Below, in pieces: positions 37,454 to 45,637 of a stretch of 64,000 nt of DNA (positions within the stretch are counted from its first letter, which is position 1; each line of letters opens with the position of its first letter). The position numbers were made by a program, and so were the translations under genes. Where the stretch lies: positions 620,001 to 684,000 of the forward strand of contig NZ_CP064951.1 of NCBI RefSeq assembly GCF_011751945.2, given 5' to 3'. The notes below the pieces were generated by a model. That model had not been told where the DNA came from. It ran no database searches and saw nothing but the letters and a program-made list of their open reading frames with translations. Source of the stretch: Actinomyces sp. zg-332. Its GTDB lineage: Bacteria; Actinomycetota; Actinomycetes; Actinomycetales; Actinomycetaceae.

Positions 37454-39460
37454 ATGTTTGATAAAGAAACAAACAATTTAAGTGCTGATACGATGGTGTC
37501 GCATACTTTATTTGACTATGCTCAAAACAAATCTAAACTGAAGAAATACGTAGTCAAAGTATTGTTAGATTTACCTATGCCACATATGGATAGGCTTTTC
37601 GATTATGAAGTCCCATCTGATAATGTAAATAGTATTGCTTTTGGAATTCCTGTTACTGTTCCTTTTTCTAATAGAAATTTGCAAGGCTGGATAATAGAAC
37701 ATGGATATACTTACGATTATCCAGAAAAACTTTTGCAAATAAAAAGTGTGGATTCAAAATACTCTTTACTCACACCTGAAATATATGAGTTAGCTAAAAA
37801 AACTGCTCAGCTGTATTTGACTAACACGAGTGAGATAGTAAAAATAGCTGTGCAAAACAGACAAATTAGAGTTGAAAAAAAATTTGCTCCTGACTTATCA
37901 GACTGTGAAGTAAATGTAGACGATATTCCTAAAGAAGCAATAACTCAGTATATAAATGGTGAAGTTTTGCTGAAAAACCTTGAAAATTCACTTCCTGTAA
38001 AAGCAACTATTACACTTAGATCTTATTATGGTACAGATTTGTTAAACTGGGTATATTCGATATTGCTACCGACTTTTATTACATTAAAGACTAATAAACA
38101 AGTAATCATATTGTTACCAACTAAAAAACAATCAGATCTAGTCCACTCTTTTTTGAAGAAATACATTTCAGATAAAAATATTGCAACAATATACTCAGAA
38201 GATACAGGTTCTGTAAAATATACGAACTTTTTAAAAGTTTTAACAGGGCAAGCTAGAGTAATTTTAGGCACGCAGAACGCTGTTTTTGCTCCTGCTCGAG
38301 ATTTAGGCTTAATTATTTGTTTTGATGACGCTAACTTGAACTATCAAAGCCAAAAATCTCCTTATATAAATATTCGTCAAGTTGCAATTCAACGTAGTAT
38401 AAATGAGAAACTAGCTTTAATACTTGCTGGTTTTAATAAGAGTATTTATATGCGTCAGCTTGAAAATTTAAAATGGGCTATTCCGCTAGAAATTACTCCG
38501 CAACACGCTAGGATGATAGCCCCAAAAATTGTATGTACACAACTACTCGACAATATAGAGCCTTACCATCGAATAAGCTCTTACTCATATGAAACTATAA
38601 AAAATGCTCTAGAAAAAGGTCCTGTATTAGTACAAGTTGGAACTAGAGGGTATTTTTCAAAAGTTGTGTGTAAAAAATGTTCTCTAGTACCTGTGTGTTC
38701 AAAATGTAAACATTTAGTATCAATGCAAAACGATAACTTATTTACCTGTATTAACTGTGGGAAAATTTACGATCACTATCAATGTAGTAAGTGTAAAAAT
38801 GATGATTTTAAAGCCATTAGATCTGGTGATAATAAAACGATGCACGATTTAGGAAAAATGTTCCCATCTGTTCCAATCCTGCTTTCAAATGCAACTACTC
38901 CAATAACTGATTATATAGATGATAGAAGCAGAATAATAGTAGCAACACCAGGAGCAGAACCTATACCAATAAACGGCTATGCAGCTTCAATAATTTTAGA
39001 TATAGAAACTATATATGAATTGCCAACATTTTGGGCACAAACAGAAAGTTTTAGGCGCTGGTATAACATTGTTGGACTAACTAGACAAAATGGTACAGTA
39101 GTTATTGATGGCAATATTGAAAATAATGTAGCTATAAACTTACAGACCTGGAACACAAATAAAATCTTAGATGAAATTTTGACTGAACGTAAAGAGCTAC
39201 AATTACCGCCTCATAGCAAGTTTATTAGTTTATTCGGTAACCATCAGCAAATTACAGATTGTATTAAACATATTGAAGACAATGGTTTTGAAACCATAGG
39301 AGTGATTTCTAAACCTAATAATCAAGCTTTAACGATTTGTAAAAGCAGTATTGCTGAAAGTAAAAATTTACTTAACTTACTAAAAGAATATATAGCGTAC
39401 AGAAGTTTGAAAAAATTACCTAGAATTAGGACTCAAGTAGACCCTATTCAGCTGTGGTAA
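37454..39460 (+). CDS. priA: PriA-like primosomal protein N' lacking helicase motifs
   Basis: A 668-residue PriA homologue: N-terminal DNA-binding region (VVKVLLDLPMPHMDRLFDYEVP), a central domain where the helicase should be, and an eight-cysteine zinc module (CKKC, CSKC, CINC, CSKC around nt 38665-38800). The Walker A expected after the ATITLRS segment is absent (YYGTDLLNWV instead of a GSGKT loop) and the DEEH motif reads FDDANLNY. Loss of ATPase motifs is normal for actinobacterial PriA, which is annotated as a probable non-helicase. A role in replication restart is inferred. GAGGCGAGA is a reasonable ribosome binding site. Confidence 0.88.
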   Translation: MFDKETNNLSADTMVSHTLFDYAQNKSKLKKYVVKVLLDLPMPHMDRLFDYEVPSDNVNSIAFGIPVTVPFSNRNLQGWIIEHGYTYDYPEKLLQIKSVDSKYSLLTPEIYELAKKTAQLYLTNTSEIVKIAVQNRQIRVEKKFAPDLSDCEVNVDDIPKEAITQYINGEVLLKNLENSLPVKATITLRSYYGTDLLNWVYSILLPTFITLKTNKQVIILLPTKKQSDLVHSFLKKYISDKNIATIYSEDTGSVKYTNFLKVLTGQARVILGTQNAVFAPARDLGLIICFDDANLNYQSQKSPYINIRQVAIQRSINEKLALILAGFNKSIYMRQLENLKWAIPLEITPQHARMIAPKIVCTQLLDNIEPYHRISSYSYETIKNALEKGPVLVQVGTRGYFSKVVCKKCSLVPVCSKCKHLVSMQNDNLFTCINCGKIYDHYQCSKCKNDDFKAIRSGDNKTMHDLGKMFPSVPILLSNATTPITDYIDDRSRIIVATPGAEPIPINGYAASIILDIETIYELPTFWAQTESFRRWYNIVGLTRQNGTVVIDGNIENNVAINLQTWNTNKILDEILTERKELQLPPHSKFISLFGNHQQITDCIKHIEDNGFETIGVISKPNNQALTICKSSIAESKNLLNLLKEYIAYRSLKKLPRIRTQVDPIQLW

Positions 39461-39496
39461 ATGTAAAAACCTAGTATTTTATGTTTTAATAGTTTA

Positions 39497-40417
39497 ATGC
39501 GTATTTTATTTGCTGGAACACCAAAGAACGCAGTGCCTACTTTACAAGCGCTGATTGATAGTGAACATGAGATTGTTGCTGTTTTAACTAGACCACCTGC
39601 TCCTAGCGGTCGTGGTAGAAAACTTGTTGAATCAGAAGTTAGCATAAAGGCTAAAGAAAACAATATACCTGTACTCACATTAAAATCGTTAAAAGATGAA
39701 CAGTCACAACAAATAATAAGTGATTTACACTGTGATGTAGCTGTAGTTGTGGCTTATGGTAATTTGATACCTAAAAAAGTTCTAGAAATGCCTAAATACG
39801 GCTGGATAAATCTGCATTTTTCTCTACTACCACGCTGGAGAGGAGCAGCTCCTGTGCAATACGCAGTTATGAATTCTGATACTGTAACTGGGGCTTGCGT
39901 TTTTCAACTTGAACAAGGGCTTGACACTGGACCTGTGTATGCTAGTTTACAAACGAGTGTGGGCGAGAAAACTTCTTCTGAGCTATTAGAAGAGTTGGGT
40001 AGTAGTGGAGCTGGGCTTGTGCTTGAGAGCCTAGATAAAATACTTGCTGGTCAAACACCACTTCCTCAACCAGAAGAAGGGGTTACTTTAGCTCCAAAAA
40101 TTCCATCTAATATGGGAGAAATAGACTTTAATAAATCAGCTACAGAAATTGAAGCTTTAGTTAGGGCTGTTACTGACCAACCGGGAGCATATACTTTCAT
40201 TGATAATAAACGCATAAAGATTGCCCCATTAACTTTGGCAGAAGAAAATGATTTAGCTCCTGGTGAATTAAAAATTACAAAGAGAAGTGTTTATGTTGGA
40301 ACTAAAACTAATAATCTTCTTTTAACTAGGGTAGCACCTTCAGGAAAGTCTTGGATGAATGCCGCTGACTGGGCTAGAGGTCTTAGGGGAGAAAAGTACT
40401 TTGGAACTAATGACTAA
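39497..40417 (+). CDS. fmt: Methionyl-tRNA formyltransferase
   Basis: Fmt (306 aa) formylates initiator Met-tRNA. Family segments are MRILFAGTPKNAVPTLQAL, the catalytic-site WINLHFSLLPRWRGAAPVQ and ITGACVFQLEQGLDTGP-like text (TGACVFQLEQGLDTGP). A C-terminal OB-like domain follows. No clear ribosome binding site lies before ATG 39497. Together with tRNA-fMet and def it completes the formylation cycle. Confidence 0.95.
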   Translation: MRILFAGTPKNAVPTLQALIDSEHEIVAVLTRPPAPSGRGRKLVESEVSIKAKENNIPVLTLKSLKDEQSQQIISDLHCDVAVVVAYGNLIPKKVLEMPKYGWINLHFSLLPRWRGAAPVQYAVMNSDTVTGACVFQLEQGLDTGPVYASLQTSVGEKTSSELLEELGSSGAGLVLESLDKILAGQTPLPQPEEGVTLAPKIPSNMGEIDFNKSATEIEALVRAVTDQPGAYTFIDNKRIKIAPLTLAEENDLAPGELKITKRSVYVGTKTNNLLLTRVAPSGKSWMNAADWARGLRGEKYFGTND

Positions 40418-40597
40418 CTAACGTGTTGATAACTAGTAGTTTATTTGTTCCTAGCATTTGTGAAAGTAATCTAGAAATTTGATTAGCTCTTTTAGATTAG
40501 TTATATTTGTAGTTGACTCTATATTGTAAAGCTACTTGTGTAGAATTAATAGCAATAGGTTCTTGGAAAATTACATTTATTATAAATAAGGAAAAAT

Positions 40598-42025
40598 ATG
40601 GCAACAGCACCTAGGAAAAAATATTCAGATGGATATAGAGCTAAAGCTAAGGCTGTAGATAAAGCTAGGCTTGCTGCTTTTGAATGTTTAAGTGCTGTTC
40701 GTAAAGATGATGCATATGCGAATATAGTTTTACCAACAATTATTAAGAACAAATACTTAAATAAACGTGACGCCGCATTTGCCACAGAACTATCATATGG
40801 CACGATTAGAATGTTTGCTCTATACGATGAGATTATAAAAACAGCATATACTGGTAAAACTAAGCTCGATTCAACTGTTATAGATTTGCTTAGATTAGGG
40901 GCACATCAGCTATTTTCCATGCGTATTCCAACCCACGCTGCTGTTTCTGAGACAGTTGATTTAGCTAGACATATAACTACTGATGGTCCAGCTAGGACTA
41001 TAAACGCTATAATGCGCAGAATGAGTGAGAGAACTCTACAAGAATGGGAAGAAATTGTCCTTAGTGGTAAACGTGAAGATGAAGTACTTAGCATTAAATA
41101 CTCTCACCCTGCTTGGATAGTTAGAGCATTACAAGACAGCTTGGTGAAAAATGGTAGGCCAGCTGAAGAAGTAGTGGAATTGCTGGAAGCTAACTGTCAA
41201 AACCCATATGTTTGCTTAGTTGCTAGACCAAATCTTATACATCCTGCTGATTTAGCTGAACAAGCACAAAATATTTTACACACTAATGTTCGTCCCGGAA
41301 TATTAAGCTATGACGCTGTAGTAATTGAAAACGGAACACCTGGGCGACTACCAGCAATCCGTGACGGGCTTGCTGCTGTTCAAGATGAGGGATCTCAGCT
41401 TTGCGCCCAGATTCTGGCAAATATCGAAACAGGGTCCGATGAAGGAAAATGGCTGGATATGTGTGCTGGACCAGGAGGAAAAGCGGCACTACTGGCTTGT
41501 TATGCTCAAGAACAAGGAATGTTCTTACTAGCAAATGAGTATTCAGCACATAGAGCTGAGCTTGTTGCTAAAACTTTGAAATCTGTAAATCCAAATACTT
41601 ATGAAGTTGTTTGTAATGACGGCAGAGAGCTTGACGGACTGTATGACAAAATACTTGTTGATGCACCTTGTAGTGGATTAGGGGCTTTAAGACGCAGACC
41701 TGAGTCACGTTGGCGTAAAACTATAAAAGATTTAGCACAACTACGTATTTTGCAGCAAGAATTACTTGAAAATGCTTATAGATTACTAGCTCCTGGTGGG
41801 GTATTAGCATACGTTACTTGTTCTCCTCATATAGTTGAAACTCATGCACAGGTTAGTGCTTTTATGGAAAAACATGAGGACGCTATGGTTATTAATGCAG
41901 TTGAAGTTGCAAAAGACTTGATACCTGATAAAGAACTAGATTTAGGTGAGGGACCGTATTTGCAACTTTGGACACATATGCATGATAGTGACTGTATGTT
42001 TTTAGCGTTAATAGTCAAAAAATAA
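40598..42025 (+). CDS. rsmB: RsmB-type 16S rRNA m5C967 methyltransferase
   Basis: A 475-residue protein with an N-terminal NusB-like RNA-binding domain (about residues 15-150) and a C-terminal SAM-dependent m5C methyltransferase. SAM-binding motif DMCAGPGGKAALLA, motif IV DAPCSGLGALRRRPESRW and the catalytic-Cys motif VTCSPHIVET are intact. TAAGGAAAAAT precedes the ATG. The fmt-rsmB-rpe order is conserved, though a 180-base gap separates fmt and rsmB here. Confidence 0.94.
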   Translation: MATAPRKKYSDGYRAKAKAVDKARLAAFECLSAVRKDDAYANIVLPTIIKNKYLNKRDAAFATELSYGTIRMFALYDEIIKTAYTGKTKLDSTVIDLLRLGAHQLFSMRIPTHAAVSETVDLARHITTDGPARTINAIMRRMSERTLQEWEEIVLSGKREDEVLSIKYSHPAWIVRALQDSLVKNGRPAEEVVELLEANCQNPYVCLVARPNLIHPADLAEQAQNILHTNVRPGILSYDAVVIENGTPGRLPAIRDGLAAVQDEGSQLCAQILANIETGSDEGKWLDMCAGPGGKAALLACYAQEQGMFLLANEYSAHRAELVAKTLKSVNPNTYEVVCNDGRELDGLYDKILVDAPCSGLGALRRRPESRWRKTIKDLAQLRILQQELLENAYRLLAPGGVLAYVTCSPHIVETHAQVSAFMEKHEDAMVINAVEVAKDLIPDKELDLGEGPYLQLWTHMHDSDCMFLALIVKK

Positions 42026-42331
42026 GCTTTACATTTCGTAAAACACATTTTCGTAAAACGTGACAGGTAGTAAATAAGTATTTAAAAATAATGAGCTGTA
42101 TTTTAGCTAATTACTGACCAAATTTTGCTATTCTTCTATCTGCTTACGTTTGGTAGTGCATAAGTAAATTCTATCTATGGAAAGCACTTACCGTATTAAA
42201 ACATATAGACCTAAGAGTTTACTAAAGTATATAAGCGCATATAACAACACTAGCTTGTAATTAGTGCTTATCCACTTTATGATAATTGTGTAACTTGTGG
42301 TTTAAATAACTAGTAAATAAAGGTGACAACG
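42026..42331. other. Intergenic region between rsmB and rpe
   Basis: About 300 bases with no gene. It begins with a near-perfect tandem duplication, ACATTTCGTAAAAC (42031-42044) and ACATTTTCGTAAAAC (42045-42059). A TTATCCACT word near 42268 is one base from a DnaA box. The rpe ribosome binding site AAAGGTG is at the end. Confidence 0.45.
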
Positions 42332-43000
42332 ATGTCTGTAACTATTTCTCCATCAATTCTTAACTGTGATATAGCTAATTTACGTGGCGAGTTGGATAAA
42401 ATTAGGAATGCTGATTTTGCGCATGTGGATGTAATGGATAATCATTTTGTGCCTAATTTATCATGGGGATTACCAGTAGTTGAAGCTGTAGTGAAAAGTA
42501 ATATAATTCCAGTTGATGCTCATTTGATGATTGAAGATCCAGATCGTTGGGCTATAGAATATGCTGAGGTAGGTTGTGAATCTGTTACTTTCCACGCAGA
42601 AGCAGCAACAGCACCTATCAGATTGGCTCGTGAAATTCATAAAATCGGTTCCAAAGTTGGTTTAGCACTTAGACCAGCGACCCCTATAGAACCTTTCATC
42701 GATATTTTGCCTGAAATAGATATGTTACTAGTTATGACTGTTGAACCAGGATTTGGTGGACAAGCTTTCTTAGACTCAATGATGAATAAAGTACGTCGTA
42801 CACGTAAAGCAATAAGCGAAGCAAACTTAGATGTAGTATTACAAGTTGATGGTGGAATAAATAGACAGACAATTGTTCAAGCTGCAGAAGCTGGAGCTAA
42901 TGTATTTGTTGCTGGGTCTGCTGTTTATAAAGCAGAAGACGCATATAATGAAGTTGAAATTTTGCGTCAGCTTGGTAACAAACATTATTGTTGTAGCTAA
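42332..43000 (+). CDS. rpe: Ribulose-phosphate 3-epimerase
   Basis: Rpe (222 aa) interconverts ribulose 5-phosphate and xylulose 5-phosphate in the pentose phosphate pathway. TIM-barrel landmarks are ISPSILNCDIANL, FAHVDVMDNHFVPNL (metal His/Asp), VDAHLMIEDPDRW, LVMTVEPGFGGQ and QVDGGINRQTI. I start at ATG 42332, eight bases after AAAGG; GTG 42323 is the alternative. The C-terminus ends unusually in HYCCS. In relatives riboflavin biosynthesis genes usually follow; here an FMN riboswitch and a transporter follow. Confidence 0.95.
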   Translation: MSVTISPSILNCDIANLRGELDKIRNADFAHVDVMDNHFVPNLSWGLPVVEAVVKSNIIPVDAHLMIEDPDRWAIEYAEVGCESVTFHAEAATAPIRLAREIHKIGSKVGLALRPATPIEPFIDILPEIDMLLVMTVEPGFGGQAFLDSMMNKVRRTRKAISEANLDVVLQVDGGINRQTIVQAAEAGANVFVAGSAVYKAEDAYNEVEILRQLGNKHYCCS

Positions 43001-43184
43001 AAACCATTATTATTGAATAACATATACTTATATAGATTTGTTGTTTTAAAACTTTCAGATAGAGTGTCTATTTTATAAAGTATTGCTACTTGTATAGTGT
43101 ATGTATCTTAATATTTGTTTATAGTATTTTTATATAAAAGACCCTAGCTGTTTTTTAAAAAATAAATTAGTATTGATGTGTATA

Positions 43185-43316
43185 GATTTTCGGGGTCGGT
43201 GAAAGTCCGAACCGGTGGTTATAGTCCACGACCCGTAAGCTACTAATGCAAAGTAATTTACGGCTGATTTGGTGAAAATCCAAAACCGACGGTTAAAGTC
43301 CGGATGGGAGAAAATC
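43185..43316 (+). promoter_or_regulatory. FMN riboswitch (RFN element)
   Basis: The complete FMN aptamer is readable. P1 is GATTTTC (43185-43191) paired with GAGAAAATC (43308-43316). Then come GGGGTCGGTGAAAGTCCGAA, CCGGTGGTTATAGTCCACGA, a variable stem with GTAAGCTACT, GATTTGGTGAAAATCCAAAA and CCGACGGTTAAAGTCCGGAT followed by GGGAG, all matching the conserved core of this family. It precedes ribX by 80 bases, with a terminator hairpin in between. FMN binding is expected to switch off expression of the ribX-ribY uptake genes. Confidence 0.96.
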
Positions 43317-43326
43317 ATTATAAGAC

Positions 43327-43361
43327 CACGTTTAAGTGTTATAACTTTTACGTGTGTTTTT
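43327..43361 (+). terminator. Terminator of the FMN riboswitch expression platform
   Basis: Stem CACGT-TT-AAGT / ACTT-TT-ACGTG (43327-43354, two T:T mismatches inside) followed by TGTTTTT, starting 11 bases after the aptamer. In addition the P1 3' strand AGAAAATCA (43309-43317) is perfectly complementary to TGATTTTCT (43370-43378) just before the ribX ribosome binding site, giving an alternative pairing that could report P1 status. Confidence 0.7.
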
Positions 43362-43396
43362 GCTTACCCTGATTTTCTAACGAAAGGAGGGCAAGT

Positions 43397-44191
43397 ATGA
43401 CAAAACGTAAAGCTGTTACTAATAGCTTGAAATATAATATTTTTTATAAGTCAATTTCATTACTATCTATAACTGTTTCTTTACTAATCTGGTTTTTGAT
43501 ATCAAAACTTACAACTTTAGGTGAAATTTTTTTACCATCTCCCATAAAGGTATTTGAAAAATTTATTTCAGATATAACTAATCTGCAAACTCTGAATTAT
43601 ATTTTTGTGACTCTGGTAGAGTCAGCATTTGGTTCAATAATTGGGGCTTTTATAGGGGTAGCACTAGCGTTAACAGTGTATAAGAGTGTTATTGCTGATA
43701 AAGCAATTCATCCGTTCATTGCAATGAGCCAATCTATACCAGCAATTGCGCTTGCGCCTGTTTTAGTTCTATGGATAGGATATGGATTAATATCAATAAT
43801 TATTTTATGTACACTGATAGTTTTCTTCCCAATATTTATCTCTACTTTGACTGGTTTTAAAACTATAGATAAAGAAGTCATAGAAGCAGCTAAACTAGAC
43901 GGAGCTACAGGAATAAAACTAATAGCTGAAATTGAATTTCCTTTAGCTATTCCCAATTTCTTGAGTGGACTACGAAATGGTTTTACTTTGTCTATAACTG
44001 GGGCAATTGTTGGTGAAATGGTAATGGGAGGCAACGGTTTAGGCACACTTTTAACCGTATACAGAAATAATTTAGACATAGTTGGGATGTTCTCAACGAT
44101 AATAATATTATGCGTACTATCGTTACTAATTTATCAGCTCTTATTATTCTTCGAAAGAAAAAGCAAAATAATGCTTTCGCTCATACCATAA
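43397..44191 (+). CDS. ribX: RibX-like ABC transporter permease (riboflavin or precursor uptake)
   Basis: A 264-residue integral membrane permease of the nitrate/taurine/thiamine-precursor class, with about six transmembrane helices. The cytoplasmic EAA loop that contacts the ATPase reads EAAKLDGATGIKLIAEIEFP. AAAGGAGGG lies directly upstream. It sits behind an FMN riboswitch and in front of a Thi5-like binding lipoprotein, the same arrangement as RibXY of Chloroflexus, so its substrate is inferred to be riboflavin or a flavin precursor. No ATPase gene is adjacent; it would have to use one encoded elsewhere. Confidence 0.85.
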   Translation: MTKRKAVTNSLKYNIFYKSISLLSITVSLLIWFLISKLTTLGEIFLPSPIKVFEKFISDITNLQTLNYIFVTLVESAFGSIIGAFIGVALALTVYKSVIADKAIHPFIAMSQSIPAIALAPVLVLWIGYGLISIIILCTLIVFFPIFISTLTGFKTIDKEVIEAAKLDGATGIKLIAEIEFPLAIPNFLSGLRNGFTLSITGAIVGEMVMGGNGLGTLLTVYRNNLDIVGMFSTIIILCVLSLLIYQLLLFFERKSKIMLSLIP

Positions 44192-44274
44192 AACTATAAA
44201 AATAGAATGAATTTACAGATTCTAGATACCTATTACGCAAATAAACAAATTCAAATTAGAAAAGGCACAATATA

Positions 44275-45294
44275 ATGTATACAAATAAAGCAATTAAGAA
44301 ATTACTTACAATATCGACTCTAATATTTGCCCTATTTACTTTAAGTTCTTGCAGCATGTCAACACAGAGTATAAACAAAAATGACTCTAAGACAAATACA
44401 ACTGATACAGACATAACTCTAGGGTTAACGTACATTCCTAATATACAATTTGCTCCTTTTTATGTTGCTGAACAAAATAAATACTTCGGGTCAAACGTTA
44501 AACTACGTCACCATGGTGCTAGCGAAGGATTATTTGACGCTCTACTTGCTGGAAATGAAACTTTTGTGGTTGCTGGCGCAGATGAAACTTTAAAAGCAAT
44601 GGATATGAACAAAAATCTAGATCTAGTAGTAGTATCTAACTACTATAAAAAATACCCTATTTCAATTTTTGCTTTAGAAGACAAAGGTATCAAAATCCCA
44701 GCTGATTTAAAAGGGAAAACAATAGGAATACCTGGAAAATTTGGGGAAAATTACTATGCACTACTACTATTCTTAAAAGAAAATAATATGCAAGAAAAAG
44801 ACGTGCATATTAAAGAAGTAGGGTATACACAGTTAGCTGCAATGAAAACGCAGCAAGTTGATGCAGTTGTAGGATATACAAATAATGATTTGATACAACT
44901 TCAAGAAAATAATATAAAGGTTAAGACAATAGAAATTACGAATAAGGCTAATCCTTTGATCTCGGCTAGTTTAATAACTAAACGAGAATATGCTGAAAAA
45001 AATCCTAAACTAGTTGAAAAAATAAAAAAAGCTATGAAAAAGGGCATAGACTTTACTATAAAATCACCAGAAAAAGCCACAGATATAACAGCAAAACACT
45101 ATGTTAAAGAGCTGGATAAAAGTAAAGACTTAGGATTAAAAATACTGAAAGCAACAAACATACTATTTGATCCTAAAGGACTAGGTAGTTTTGATACAAC
45201 AATAGATAAAAATCAATGTGAAGCGATGAAAAAGTTTATGCTTGAAGAAAAAATATTGACACAGAGTACTGATAAGAAAATATGTCAACTATGA
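44275..45294 (+). CDS. ribY: RibY-like Thi5/NMT1-family substrate-binding lipoprotein
   Basis: A 339-residue lipoprotein: a hydrophobic signal ends in the lipobox LSSC, so the mature protein is anchored at Cys25 or so. The rest is an NMT1/Thi5-like periplasmic-binding fold (LGLTYIPNIQFAPFYVAEQ, GASEGLFDALLAGNETFVVAG, DLKGKTIGIPGKFG, DAVVGYTNND). ThiY proteins of this family bind pyrimidine precursors, but the FMN riboswitch in front favours a riboflavin-related ligand. It lies 83 bases after ribX in the same unit. Confidence 0.85.
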   Translation: MYTNKAIKKLLTISTLIFALFTLSSCSMSTQSINKNDSKTNTTDTDITLGLTYIPNIQFAPFYVAEQNKYFGSNVKLRHHGASEGLFDALLAGNETFVVAGADETLKAMDMNKNLDLVVVSNYYKKYPISIFALEDKGIKIPADLKGKTIGIPGKFGENYYALLLFLKENNMQEKDVHIKEVGYTQLAAMKTQQVDAVVGYTNNDLIQLQENNIKVKTIEITNKANPLISASLITKREYAEKNPKLVEKIKKAMKKGIDFTIKSPEKATDITAKHYVKELDKSKDLGLKILKATNILFDPKGLGSFDTTIDKNQCEAMKKFMLEEKILTQSTDKKICQL

Positions 45295-45637
45295 CCGATA
45301 TCTTCGATATCATACTTAAATACAAGAATAAACTATAAATAATATACTATATGGACAAAATATTTAGGAATAATATTTATAACTAAAATGTTTTAGTAAA
45401 ATATATCCTATAAACGCAAAGTATCTAAGTAATAAATAAGAAAGTAGGGAGTGGATAATATTTATTTCTTGATTAGCATCAATGCGTAAATATTTAATGC
45501 TAAAAATAAAATGTTTTAGTATTATTTATTACTTAGAATAAAACTATTTGACTAGGTTTCTTACCAGAATATCAAAACTGACTTACAGTCGCTTAATTGC
45601 TAGAAAAGTACTTTCCACTAACACGGCGGGGGAATAA
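45295..45637. other. Intergenic region between ribY and terC
   Basis: About 340 very AT-rich bases without a gene. It has a GATATC-TTC-GATATC hairpin (45297-45311) overlapping the ribY end, two copies of a near-palindromic 15-base word (listed separately), and a terC leader of about 80 bases. I compared the leader with the manganese yybP-ykoY element often found before terC and saw no match. Confidence 0.45.
45382..45521. repeat. Pair of near-palindromic 15-base direct repeats upstream of terC
   Basis: TAAAATGTTTTAGTA occurs at 45384-45398 and again at 45507-45521, spaced 123 bases. The first copy is extended to ACTAAAATGTTTTAGT (45382-45397), an inverted repeat with 7-base arms around TG. 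The form suits a dimeric repressor site, for instance a metal regulator for terC, but no regulator is identified. Confidence 0.45.

Noticed and set aside
37454-39460. PriA as a broken pseudogene because Walker motifs are missing
   Set aside because: Loss of ATPase motifs is usual for actinobacterial PriA; the frame and the eight zinc cysteines are intact.
43185-45294. Reading the Thi5-like pair as a thiamine (HMP) transporter ThiXY
   Set aside because: The aptamer in front is clearly FMN-type, not TPP-type, and the site corresponds to riboflavin genes in relatives.
45560-45637. yybP-ykoY manganese riboswitch before terC
   Set aside because: The conserved core sequences of that element are not present in the 80-base leader.
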